Shown in pieces: positions 1-9,353 of a DNA stretch of 64,000 bases; the stretch's first letter is position 1, and each line of letters begins with the position of its first letter. A model generated the notes under the pieces. That model had not been told where the DNA came from. It ran no database searches and saw only the letters and a program-made list of their open reading frames with translations. The stretch spans positions 496,001-560,000 of the forward strand of contig KV748182.1 of the NCBI GenBank assembly GCA_001692895.1, in the 5' to 3' direction. The stretch is from Cenococcum geophilum 1.58 (taxonomy: Eukaryota; Ascomycota; Dothideomycetes; Gloniales; Gloniaceae). Made by a program: the position numbers and the translations under genes.

Positions 1-295
1 ATAAGGACTATACAACAGTAACTTATTTATTCCTTTTAACCTATACACCTTAGTTATATAAAAGGGTTTATAGTTTACAAATAGTAATAGGGTTACAGGC
101 CTTAAGAATAGCTTCCATAAAGTTCGCAAAGTCTTCCTAGTATTACTCCTATAGGTCGTTATTTATAAGCTTAAAGTATTTATATTTAAGGATTTTAAAA
201 CTAATATAGTTGTTAACATCGTTTATAGACGTAATATTAACTCCTTATCTCTACTTCTTTTAACCTTTACTAACTTGCTTGCTAATATCTGCCAT
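1..295 (-). pseudogene. RIP-mutated gag-like start of a retroelement (partial)
   Basis: On the minus strand an ATG at 295 opens a single frame that runs to the left edge and is broken only by TAA and TAG codons, never TGA. These are the changes expected from Gln or Trp codons after CpA-directed mutation. The readable residues include ADISKQVSKG near the start and later EDFANFMEAILKACNPIT, which resembles the N-terminal region of fungal LTR-retrotransposon Gag proteins in style. I cannot name the family. The rest of this element lies to the left of the window. The sequence upstream of its ATG (296-672 and 4764-5256) was split by the 673-4758 insertion. Confidence 0.4.
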
Positions 296-672
296 ATTAT
301 AGTATAGTATGGTGCGTAGCGGGTAGTAGCAGCTTATAACGGGTGGGGGAGGTCTTATAACGGTCCGTAAAATCAATTAATAGGTCCGTAATAGTTTATA
401 GGAGGGTAAAAGGTTTCTGCAAAAGGTCTAAAGAGGTTTAAGGTTTAAGGGGGTTAAGGATAGGGGTTCCATATAGGTCTATATTCGCGTCTATAACTTT
501 TAGTAAACCGTACTAAGACTTAAATAAGTATATAGAGTTAGAGATAAGTCCGTAATCCCTAACTTCCGACCTTCTAGTAGGTCGTACTAGGAGTCTAAAT
601 AAGTGGTCGCTGTCGTGTATATCGCTTAGGGGGAGGTATTAAGTAATTACTAATCTATACGCGCTTACTAAT

Positions 673-835
673 TGTTACGGCTCGTACAAATGCCTCTGAA
701 CCGAAGCTTGTAGAATGCTATATTACGAAGATACTAAGCTAAGGAGCAGAGAAGGTTAAGGAAAGGACACGTTTATATATAGGCGCCAAGTCTCTAAGCG
801 AGCCCCTAACTAGGGTCTGTAACGGTGCCGTGATA
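673..835. repeat. 5' LTR of the 4.1-kb element
   Basis: This 163-bp repeat starts TGTTACGG and ends CCGTGATA (ancestral CA). It aligns over its full length with 4596-4758 and is preceded by the CTAAT duplication. Confidence 0.88.
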
Positions 836-1249
836 TCACCCCCTCCTTTAAGAAAGCCTGCCCTTAGGCTTTGCCCCCTTGTAGAAAAGAAAAAGAAAGA
901 AAAGAAAAAATAATCTAGCATCTGGCGCTTAATCGCGATGCCGGTTAACGTAGGACTTACAGTAATCCTATAGCTCCTGCTGCTGTAGGGGTATATTACT
1001 ATACCTAGTTAATATGGGGCAGGCAGCCGTCCTGCAGCTCCTGCTACTGCGAGGGGTATATCGCTAGGAGCCCTCCGTTAGTTATTATTCCTTCTCCCTC
1101 CTCCTAGAACTCCGGTACCTCCTAGCTCTACTATTCCCCCTTTTATTATAGCGCGCCCTAAGCTATAAAAAAAGCCCCCCTAGTCCCCCTTTTAAAAAAG
1201 TAGGCGTAAAGGTTTAATAAGGGTGGGAGGGTTAGGGAGTTACTCGTAT

Positions 1250-4200
1250 ACATATTGGCACGAGTTCTTGTCTATTTAGTAGTAGTATAGTGCCAGTAAC
1301 AGGTTGTTTAGGTAGCAGTATAATGCTAGCAATAGGGTTATATTCTAGGGAGTAAAGCTCTACCTAGTCCTGTTTAGGTCGTAAGTGTATTAGCGTAACA
1401 GGTTATTAGGGTATAGTTCCGCAAGCATATTAGCATGGTAACTTATCAGGATTGTAGCAGTACGGTGCTAGCGATAGGCCGTATTTTAGGGAGTAAAGCT
1501 CTACCTTATATATAGGTATTACTATAGGCGGAGCAGTAAAAGTCGGTCGGCTGCAGGTAGAGCAGTAAGGGTTAGTTAGCTATAGGTAGAGTAGTAAGGG
1601 TCTATTGGAATAGCAGGTATATTAACGCTATTATTATCTGGTTTATGGTTCGGCTCGTAGGCGTATTAGCGCGAGTACTTGTTAGATTTAGGTAGCAGTA
1701 TAGTGCAAGCATTGGGTCGTAATAGTAGTTAAACATAGAGCTTAGTCTATTAGTTAGTTAGTAAATCGCAGGCGTATTAGCGTAATTGTTTAGTTAGTTA
1801 GCTATAGGTAAAGTAGCAAGGTATCAGTTCTTATAGCAGTGCGGTACTAGCATTAAGTAGTAATAGTAGGTTAAGCATAGAGCTCGTCTATTAATAGGTT
1901 ATAGATCTATAGGCATATCGGCGCGGAGCTTATTAATTTAGGTAGTAGTACGGTGCTAGTGGCGGGGTCGTATCTTAAGGGACAAAGCTCTCCCTTATAT
2001 ATAGTTATTACTATAGGCGGAGCAGTAGAAGTCGGTAATAGTGCTATAGGCAGAGCAGCGATAGTTAAATTAGAATTAGCTACAGGCAGAGCAGCTAGGG
2101 TCTGTTTATATAGCTATAGGCGGAGTAGCAAGTATAGGTTTAGCTATAGGCAAAGCAGTAGAAGTCGATTATAATGCTATAATAGGGCAGTAAGGTATTA
2201 GTTTAACTGCGAAAAATATATCATAGAGGTTGGGTAGCAGTGCGGTGCCAGCGTTAAATGGTAAACAGTAGGCGTATCGGCACAGCCGTTGTCTATTTAG
2301 GGTAGTAGTACGGTGTAAGCAGTAGGGTTATATAAGGGGTAAAGATCCACCTTATATATAGTTGTTACTATAAGCGGGGTAATAGAAGTTAGTTAGCTGC
2401 GGGTAGGGTAGTAAGTAATTAATTAGCTACGGGCAGAGCAGTAAGGGTAGTCGGCTGCTAATAAAGTAGCAAGGGTTAATCGGCTGCAGGTAGAGCAGTA
2501 ATAGTATTATAATAGCAGTACGGTGTAAGCGTTAGGTGGTAATAGTAGGTTAAACATCCGGAGCTCAATCTATTAGTTAGCTAGTAGATTACAGGTGCAT
2601 TAACGCGATCGTTATTGTTCGCAATAGCAGGCGTATTAGCGCTATTATTGGTTAATTAATCGCAGGCATATTAACGCGGTTATTTAGTTGGTGGATCATA
2701 GGTATAACGGCACAATTAGTTAGTTGGTTTATATTTAAATTATATTTAGATTACGTTTAAATCGCATTTAAATTATAGGCGTAATGGCGCGATCAGTTTG
2801 TCGGTTAGACTGTAGGAGTAGCACAGTCGTTATTAGGTTAAGATAGTAGGTATACTAGCGCTATTATTGGTCTAGTTTATCTAAATTAATTTCATTATCA
2901 AAGCTTACATAGCTTAGTATTAACCTCGTTGTTGAAGTATATAAATACTTAAGGTAAAGCTTATATAACTTAGTATCAGCTATAGTTGTTCCTTAGTATA
3001 CGTAGCTTAGTGTTAGTTAAAAAGGATTACTATAGGTAGAGAAAAAGACGATCGAATTAGTAAGGGAGGTAGTTAATTATTAATGAACTTATACGGTTAT
3101 TGTTAAAGTCGTAATAGCAGGCGTATCGGCGCTATTATTTGGTCAGTTTCTCGGGGTCTACTATTAATCGGTAGGTAGTTTAAGACGTTATTAATATTTA
3201 AAGGTATTAAAAAATGTATCGAGAAGGTACGTGTTAATATTTCAATTCTTATTATAGTCGTATAAGGGTAAGCTATAATAGTATTTAAAGAAAGAAGAGA
3301 TACTATTAGATAGCAGATTCGTAGCTTATTATTTAAAGAGGACTACCGTTAAGTGGTAGGCAGTTTTAAGGGTAGTTAACGAATAGTATTAAGAGGGTAC
3401 GTATTAATATTTTATAGGGGGTTATAGGGTCGAAGGTTAGCTGTTGTAAAGGCTAATTCGAGAGTAGTTAATAAATAGTAAGACATGCTTTCATAATGGT
3501 AAGCTATCTCGTTCGTAGAAGGTTATATAAAAGGTTATTAAGAGAAACGCGTTAATAGTTTATAAAAGGTTATAGAGATAAAATAGGCTCATCTATAGAG
3601 CTATTAGAGAGTGCTATAAATCGGAATAATTCTCCTAATCTATTCTCCTAATTAAGAGTGCTATAAATTACTTAAATTCTTCCCTAGGTTTCTAGTACCC
3701 CTATATATAGGATATAGATATATTCGGCCGTAAGATTAAGGGACTATCTAGGTTAATAGTAATATTTAAGTTAATTAGATATAGTGGTTGTTAATAAGAA
3801 CTTAACGGGTATCTATAAGGCGTTTATAAATAGGTTAGAAAGTTATATTATAGGTATATTAGCGCAACAGGTTATTGGGTTTAGAGTTTTAGGGTAGTAG
3901 TACGGTGCTAGCAAGTCCTTCCTAGTCGATCTCGTCTCTCCTTATATAGCTTAGTATTAATTAGGGTGGTTATCGCAGCGTAGTAGCCAAAGAATAACGA
4001 GTAGAATTCGTTTTAGAGGACTCCGTAGATAATATATACCTACTGCCTAATAGCACGGCGCGGGTTATAAGTTAGCTTATTTTAGCCGTCGGCCCAAACC
4101 TAATATATACTAAAGGACTTCGCGGACAATATGCACCTACCGCCCAATAGCGCGGCTTAGGTTATATCTTAGCTTATCTTAGCTAACACTACAGGATTAG

Positions 4201-4560
4201 TTCTAGGCTTAGTAACAGGATTACTAATTTCGTTCCTTATAGCGTTAGGCTAAGTCTTAACCAAGGTCGTCTCTACAGCTCGTACAACTCCATATTAGTT
4301 AAAAAGGTTAGGGGGGTTCTAGAGAGCCGCGCTCAATCTAGCAGTAGGCTGCAAGCCATTATATCCTTAGCCATCGATCGTAACTATAGAAGACCTTCTA
4401 GCTGCTTAAATACCGGCTCCCGGTTTAATAATAGCGACTCAACGCGTTAACAACGCGCAGCTAGGGGTGTTTAACGCGTATTCTCCACAAGAACACGCGG
4501 GATAGGGGTAGGAGATTATCCAGGCCTTCCCAGGCGAGGTAAAGAGGGAGCTCCAAACAA
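1250..4560. repeat. Degenerate dispersed repeat interior of the 4.1-kb element
   Basis: Short phrases recur many times in the same orientation with variation. Examples are 'agcagtacggtgctagc' (about 1312, 1449, 1945, 2240, 2513, 3895), 'ggcgtattagcgc' (about 1650, 1765, 2628, 3120) and 'ctataggcagagcagtaag' (about 1580, 2045, 2083, 2120, 2420, 2480). No reading frame with a recognisable domain was seen on either strand. Confidence 0.7.
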
Positions 4561-4595
4561 ATGAAGTCCCCCCCGGGTGGGTAAGCTTAGTATAA

Positions 4596-4758
4596 TATTA
4601 CGGCTCGTATAAATGCCTCTAAACCGAAGCTTATAGAATGCTATATTACGAAGATACTAAGCTAAGGAGCAGAGAAGGTTGAGGAAAGGACACGTCTATA
4701 TACAGGCGCCAAGTCTCCAAGCGAGCCCCTAACTAGGGTCTGTAACGGTGCCGTGACA
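4596..4758. repeat. 3' LTR of the 4.1-kb element
   Basis: This 163-bp repeat starts TATTACGG (ancestral TG) and ends CCGTGACA. It is followed directly by CTAAT at 4759-4763, matching 668-672. Confidence 0.88.
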
Positions 4759-4930
4759 CTAATCAGTGTTCGTACTAACTTAATAGCACAAGTGAGTTGT
4801 ATCCACGGGCACGAAATACGTATAGTATTGTATACTTGTTTAGATGGTGACTGTCGATTCTATTAAGGTAGACTACATAGTCTATATACTGACGCGCCTC
4901 CCCCCTAATTAGTCAGCACGTAGGTAGTTA

Positions 4931-4962
4931 GTGCACGAACGCGTATTTACGCGTTCGTACAC
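4931..4962. repeat. Hairpin: 14-bp inverted repeat with ATTT loop
   Basis: GTGCACGAACGCGT and ACGCGTTCGTACAC flank a 4-base ATTT loop, with one mismatch of the G-to-A type. It sits in the region interrupted by the 4.1-kb element, probably the LTR or leader of the minus-strand retroelement at the left edge. A function is not evident. Confidence 0.5.
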
Positions 4963-5359
4963 CAGGTGCTGTAATTATACAATTAAGTATATATATTATA
5001 ACTATTATAGTTAGGATATAGCTTATAGAAAAGGACAAAAATCAATTTTTAAATGGGTTACTACTAAAGCTGCAACTATAGGCTCTCAGACTCTTCGTGG
5101 AATATTGTTGGTTAATAACCAACGATCTGCTTATCTCATAAATCAGACGCTCCGTAGTAGATTTTAGTTACGGGGCAGGGGAAGCACGTCCCCCCTTAAC
5201 GGCTCCCTATACCTCCAAATCTTCTAAAGAGTGTCTGAGCTTATGGTCCCAGCTTTCGTCAGGAAAAAATTTACCAGCATTTTTGCAGCATTTAGCAGCA
5301 TTTGGCGGCCAAATGCGCATTCCGCGCACTACAACGTGTAGCGTATGGTATCGACTAAG

Positions 5360-5527
5360 GTGCGGCATACTGCCGTATTTAACAATGCGGTGCCGCATAC
5401 TGCTGTATTTAATAATGCGGTGCAGCATACTGCCGCATACTGCCGTATTCAATAATGCGGTGCCGCATACTGCCATATTTAAACAATGCAGTGCCGCATT
5501 ACTGCCATATTCAACAATGCGGTGCAG
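5360..5527. repeat. Tandem repeat, about 30-40-bp unit (GTGCCGCATACTGCC..)
   Basis: Five to six copies of a unit of the form GTGCCGCATACTGCC followed by gtatttaacaatgcg run head to tail, with small indels. The short open frames across it on both strands are by-products of the repeat. Confidence 0.8.
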
Positions 5528-5528
5528 C

Positions 5529-5558
5529 TAATTGCGCATTTTACACTTAATGCGCAAT
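5529..5558. repeat. Inverted repeat AATTGCGCATT / AATGCGCAATT
   Basis: Perfect 11-bp arms are separated by about 8 bases. A near-duplicate pair of 'aatgccctcctcg.gcattct' lies just downstream (5568-5622). Confidence 0.5.
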
Positions 5559-5717
5559 TAATTATATAAATGCCCTCCTCGTGCATTCTGTATATAATGC
5601 CCTCCTCGCGCATTCTATATATCTTGCTCTTCCTACACACTTAATAGTATTTGCTTGGTTTTATATAGTTGGTGCAAAATTATATTATTTTAGATAATTT
5701 AATATATAGCGACGGTT

Positions 5718-5791
5718 CTCTTTTACCTGCCTACCTACCGACCTACCTGCCTGCCTGCCTACCTACCTACCCTGCCTACCTACCTACCTAA

Positions 5792-5822
<31 letters not shown>

Positions 5823-5915
5823 ACCTACCTACCTACCTACCTGTCTGTCTGTCTGTCTATACCTTACCCGTCTATGCCTACCTTATCTGTGCCTACCTGT
5901 CTGTGCCTACCTGTC
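5718..5915. repeat. Tetranucleotide microsatellite (CCTA/CCTG)n
   Basis: About 200 bp of CCTA, CCTG and CTGT tetramers, interrupted in places, make a pyrimidine-biased strand. Confidence 0.9.
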
Positions 5916-5926
5916 TATGTCACCTT

Positions 5927-5948
5927 GATTCGATCGATCGATCGAATC
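5927..5948. repeat. 22-bp perfect palindrome built on (GATC)n
   Basis: The sequence GATTCGATCG..CGATCGAATC is its own reverse complement over 22 bp. It sits between two satellite arrays. Confidence 0.7.
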
Positions 5949-5980
5949 GGTTTATCGTGTTCGCTGGCTGGTCGTTTCGA

Positions 5981-6165
5981 ACGGTTGTCGTGTGGCTCTG
6001 GCGACGGTCGTGTGGCGATAACGACGGTCGTCTAGCTCTGGCGACGGTCATCTGGCTCCGGCGACGGTCGTCCAGCTCTGACGACGGTCGTCTGGCTCTG
6101 ACGACGGTCGTCTGGCTCTGACGGTCGTCTAGCTCCGGGCAACGGTCATCTGCTGGCTGTCGTTC
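5981..6165. repeat. 18-bp minisatellite (GACGGTCGTCTGGCTCTG)
   Basis: Nine to ten imperfect copies of an 18-bp GC-rich unit lie in tandem. Because 18 is divisible by three, a frame stays open through the array, but there is no other sign of coding. Confidence 0.8.
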
Positions 6166-6292
6166 TGGTGTCTTCCTAGGTAGGGAGGATGTAAGGAAGG
6201 GTAAAAATGAGGTGGCTACCTAGGTGTATATAGGGGGATACTTGGCAGAGGCACGTGTAGAGGCTATCGGGAATAATAGCGGGGACCCGATG

Positions 6293-6879
6293 CGGAGCTT
6301 CGTGTAGAGCCTCCGTACGCAGAGCTTCGTGTAGGAGCCTCCGTACGCAGAGCTTCGCGCAGAGCCTTGTGCAGAGCCTCTGTACGCAGAGCTTTATGTA
6401 GAGCCTCGTGCAGAGCTTCGTGCAGAGCTTCGTGCAGAGCTTCGTGCAGAGCTTCGTGTAGAACTTCGTGCAGAGCTTCGTGTAGAGCTTCGTGCAGAGC
6501 TTCGTGCAGAGCTTCGTGCAGAGCTTCGTGCAGAGCTTCGTGTAGAACTTCGTGCAGAGCTTCGTGTAGAGCTTCGTGCAGAGCCTCGTGTAGAGCTTCG
6601 TGTAGAGCTTCGTGTAGAGCTTCGTGTAGAGCTTCGTGTAGAGCTTCGTGTAGAGCTTCGTGTAGAGCTTCGTGTAGAGCTTCGTGCAGAGCTTCGTGTA
6701 GAGCTTCGTGTAGAGCTTCGTGTAGAGCTTCGTGTAGAGCTTCGTGCAGAGCTTCGTGTAGAGCTTCGCGCAGAGCTTCGTGCGGAACTTCGCGCAGAGC
6801 TTCGTGCGGAACTTCGCGCAGAGCTTCGTGCGGAACTTCGTGCAGAGCTTCGTGCGGAACTTCGTGCAGAACTTCAAAC
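6293..6879. repeat. 12-bp minisatellite (GTGTAGAGCTTC), about 49 copies
   Basis: This is a long array of a 12-bp unit whose variants are mostly GTGCAGAGCTTC and GTGTAGAGCTTC, with degenerate edges (gtgcggaacttc, cctccgtacgc). The period is a multiple of three, so frames on both strands stay open for over 170 codons, reading (RASC)n on plus and (TKLY)n on minus. I interpret these frames as artefacts of the repeat. Confidence 0.92.
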
Positions 6880-6892
6880 TTTATGTAAAACT

Positions 6893-7223
6893 TTAGGAAA
6901 AAATTACTAGCATCTAATTTTACTTTTCTACCATTTTAGCATTTTCTAGCATTTAGCAGCTAAATGCTAATACTTAATTATAAATGCAGCATTTGGCGGC
7001 TAAATGCTAGTACTTAGTAATAAATGCAGTTAAATGCTAATACTTAATTATAAATATAGCTAAATGCTAACACCTAACTATAAATGCGGCATTTGGCGCT
7101 AAATGCTAGTACTTAGTAATAAATGCCGCATTTAGCTGCTAAATGCTAGAAAATGCTAGAAATGCTAGAAAATGCTAAAATGGCAGAAAAGTAAAATTAG
7201 ATGCTGGTAAATTTTTTCCTGAC
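6893..7223. mobile_element. Fold-back (MITE-like) unit with arms of about 75-90 bp
   Basis: The left arm (about 6893-6968) reads ggaaaaaattactagcatc and continues through 'ttttacttttctaccatttt' and 'agcatttagcagctaaatgc'. The same sequence is found inverted at about 7125-7223. Between the arms are tandem copies of a unit of about 60 bp containing 'taaatgctaatacttaatta'. The right end coincides with the right end of the larger 5257-7224 block. Confidence 0.6.
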
Positions 7224-7224
7224 G

Positions 7225-7814
7225 TTTGTGGTACTTAAATGTTTTAAGAGCAAACTTTTGTGTCTTTATATATATACTATGACTTAGATATTCTAGTTAT
7301 AATATATTTATTTAATATAATAGACTTTTTAAGTATTTATCTCCTTAGTTATATATATTATAACCCTATATTTATAACATTAGGGGGGGAGATATCCCTT
7401 GCTACGGTGGTGTCCAATACAAAAGTGGCCTGTGCGCGAACACCAAAACATATCAGGACTGAGGGAATATTTCGCCGATTTGATTGGTTAAATTCTTATC
7501 GATAACGTTGGCGGATTTTGGCCACAACGCGACCAATTGCCCATGTCTAATATTTTATACAATATAGCTACGACGTCGTTATTCAATGCAATAAATAGAG
7601 AAGATAAAGAGCTCCCACCTCATAGTATTTTTATTATAACTAGACGTTATAAAAGGGTCGAGATACGGCAGTAAAAAATGTGACTTTTGGTATGTTTTGA
7701 CGCTCCGCCACCACCCATTAGCTCTCAGACCCACCCTGTTGCCTACCACCTTGCTGCCTACCACCCTCTTTGTCGCACCTAGGCAGATGCTCTCCGAAAC
7801 GCTAAACATGGTTT
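7225..7814. other. Intergenic, no gene seen
   Basis: The first 150 bp are AT-rich and the rest is of mixed composition. Nothing with coding character was recognised. The short reading frames here overlap the inverted repeat that follows and have no convincing start. Confidence 0.5.
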
Positions 7815-7816
7815 TA

Positions 7817-7962
7817 CAAGGGGGCAACCTGAGCGGGCTACTCGCCCTCCCTGCAAGTTCTGGTGGCAATATAGCCGTGCACTTACTATTTTCCCAGGAT
7901 ATTACTATAATGTCACCAAAACTTGCAGGGAGGGCGAGTGACCCGCTCAGGTTGCCCCCTTG
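7817..7962. mobile_element. 146-bp MITE with inverted repeats of about 50 bp and TA target site
   Basis: The ends are CAAGGGGGCAACCTGAGCGGG-like (left arm 7817-7868) and the same inverted (right arm about 7911-7962), with only a few transitions. TA lies immediately outside on both sides (7815-7816 and 7963-7964). TA duplication plus this design is typical of non-autonomous Tc1/mariner derivatives. It is too short to encode protein. Confidence 0.85.
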
Positions 7963-7964
7963 TA

Positions 7965-8602
7965 GTTCATGAGGTAGCAGCCGGACGTTTCTGGCACCGC
8001 CACCTTGCAACTCTCAATCCCGGTTCTATCGTCCACCCCCTGTCGCAAGACGTTGATGTTCCCAGTCCGCTGCGCGACCGCTGATAATGAAACTTTCAAA
8101 CCCTAGTCTTCTTTTAATGAGGCGTTATAAAAGAACGGCTGGGTCTAAGTACAAGGGATAGCTTAAGGCTTACTCGATCATTTCACTCAAATCAGGCCCT
8201 TGGTACGGAAGAGTGGTGGCTTAGGTACTCAACTGAATGATACAATACTCGTTCTGGATAGACTTTGTTTGTTCTAGCACCATAGACTTAGAGTTGGAGG
8301 AGTTCCTGTCATTCTTCGCCCAAACTGGATGGTGTACTCAAATCACCACGTTGATTTTCTTGCTCATATAATTTAATAAGACATATGATGAAGTAGTAGA
8401 AAGACAGCATTTTCAAAGCTCAACCCACTAGAAGTAGATCCTAAGTCATACTTTGTAGCTACGACGTTCGAAGGATTGCGACACTTTAATTAACGCATGA
8501 CATAGTTCTAGTAAGGCAATCAATCCAAGAAAATATGAATGCAGATGAGGCCCAAAGCCATTAACTTTTAAAACCACAGTAAATTACAATCATCAAGGCT
8601 TC
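7965..8602. other. Intergenic, no gene seen
   Basis: Unique, non-RIP sequence of moderate GC content lies between the MITE and the 3' end of the possible minus-strand gene. No open frame with coding character, RNA gene or repeat was recognised. Confidence 0.4.
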
Positions 8603-9220
8603 TTAGCAAGGAAGATTAAGCGTTGTGCACGCAGGGACTTGAGATTCTATTCTTATCCACCTTATCATGATCGCCGCGGTCCGCGCATGACGAAAGTTCC
8701 TTAAACAAGGACACAATACATCATAGCCAACGATCGTGGCGGTGGAAAAGGGGTCCACGGTCGCTAACATGTGGGGCAGAAAGCCGGCGCTATGGAGGTC
8801 TGCAACGCTCATGACGCAGGAACCCTTGTCATTGAGGCGGAGCTTTTCCCGTGTCAGCGAATGATAGCTGTCCAGAAAGCTTAAGCGAGGACAGACAAAG
8901 TGCTGAGGGGTAGGGCGCTTAGAGATTTTGCGTATGAAGCTTAGGGAGAGTGTTTTGAGGGAAGAAACATCGCGAATCAGAGTATCTGGATTCTTTCGAT
9001 AGGGAATTCCTATTTGCTGGGCTTGTTCTGAGGCTAGTGCGGCGTTCATACGGTCGATTATTGTCTCGTGCTGATGTTTCGCGACATTCAAGCCCTTGTT
9101 CGTGTTCGGTGGTAGGTATTGACCCCTGCAATGCCAGGCACTTCGCGCACTGCGTGACAATCTTGAACAGCCACAAAGCCAGGGGCGCTGCGGGCGCAGA
9201 GCATTCATGCATGGTGCCAT
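8603..9220 (-). CDS. Hypothetical protein, 205 aa (uncertain)
   Basis: An ATG-initiated minus-strand frame of 205 codons ends in TAA. The middle and C-terminal parts have mixed codon use consistent with real coding: HQHETIIDRMNAALASEQAQ, then CPRLSFLDSYHSLTREKLRL, then a Cys- and Arg-bearing tail. The N-terminal 35 residues look less natural, so the true start may be downstream or on a missing exon. No domain was recognised. It is divergent from the 9354 gene, with only 133 bp between the two ATGs, so they would share a promoter if both are real. Confidence 0.33.
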   Translation of the reverse strand: MAPCMNALRPQRPWLCGCSRLSRSARSAWHCRGQYLPPNTNKGLNVAKHQHETIIDRMNAALASEQAQQIGIPYRKNPDTLIRDVSSLKTLSLSFIRKISKRPTPQHFVCPRLSFLDSYHSLTREKLRLNDKGSCVMSVADLHSAGFLPHMLATVDPFSTATIVGYDVLCPCLRNFRHARTAAIMIRWIRIESQVPACTTLNLPC

Positions 9221-9353
9221 CCCCGACTGCCAACTTACATATATGGGGATGCAAAGTCCGAATTAGTAGGACAGAGCAGTGGCGATTCCCACCACATTTG
9301 CTTATTTCAACTCCATTAATATCTTCAAGTTTGAAGCTTTACACCGTTTCAGT

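Larger units (their letters stand above)
673..4758. mobile_element. 4.1-kb LTR element lacking pol (LARD-like), TSD CTAAT
   Basis: Two direct repeats of exactly 163 bp (673-835 and 4596-4758) begin TGTTACGGCTCG (TA in the 3' copy) and end GTGCCGTGACA (TA in the 5' copy). The differences seen are transitions. The 5-bp sequence CTAAT occurs immediately outside both ends (668-672 and 4759-4763), a target-site duplication that proves insertion as one unit. The 3760-bp interior holds no recognisable protease, reverse transcriptase, RNase H or integrase motif. It is dominated by degenerate repeated phrases such as 'gcagtacggtgctagc', 'ggcgtattagcgc' and 'ggcagagcagtaag'. This fits a large retrotransposon derivative that depends on another element's enzymes. 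Orientation is unclear. Confidence 0.85.
5257..7224. mobile_element. Satellite-filled block bounded by perfect 24-bp inverted repeats
   Basis: CGTCAGGAAAAAATTT (first part of the 24-bp arm, 5257-5280) is repeated exactly in inverted orientation at 7201-7224. Both ends are flanked by TTT. Subterminal sequences at both ends share the phrase 'catttggcggctaaatgc' in variants. The interior contains at least five tandem-repeat arrays and no protein-coding gene. A second, mutated inward copy of the left arm lies at about 6893. The block may therefore be one element of 1968 bp or a composite of two MITE-like units. I do not recognise the superfamily. Confidence 0.55.

Noticed and set aside
5718-5915. 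Possible CRISPR or coding array
   Set aside because: Simple CCTA/CCTG microsatellite without spacers. The genome is eukaryotic.
6176-6888. Long open frames on both strands (TKLY and RASC repeats)
   Set aside because: They result from a 12-bp tandem repeat whose period is divisible by three. There is no flanking coding sequence or domain.
7579-8010. 143-codon minus-strand and 91-codon plus-strand frames
   Set aside because: Both run through the 146-bp MITE, and the repeated RLPP/LALPA segments are the inverted repeat read on each strand.
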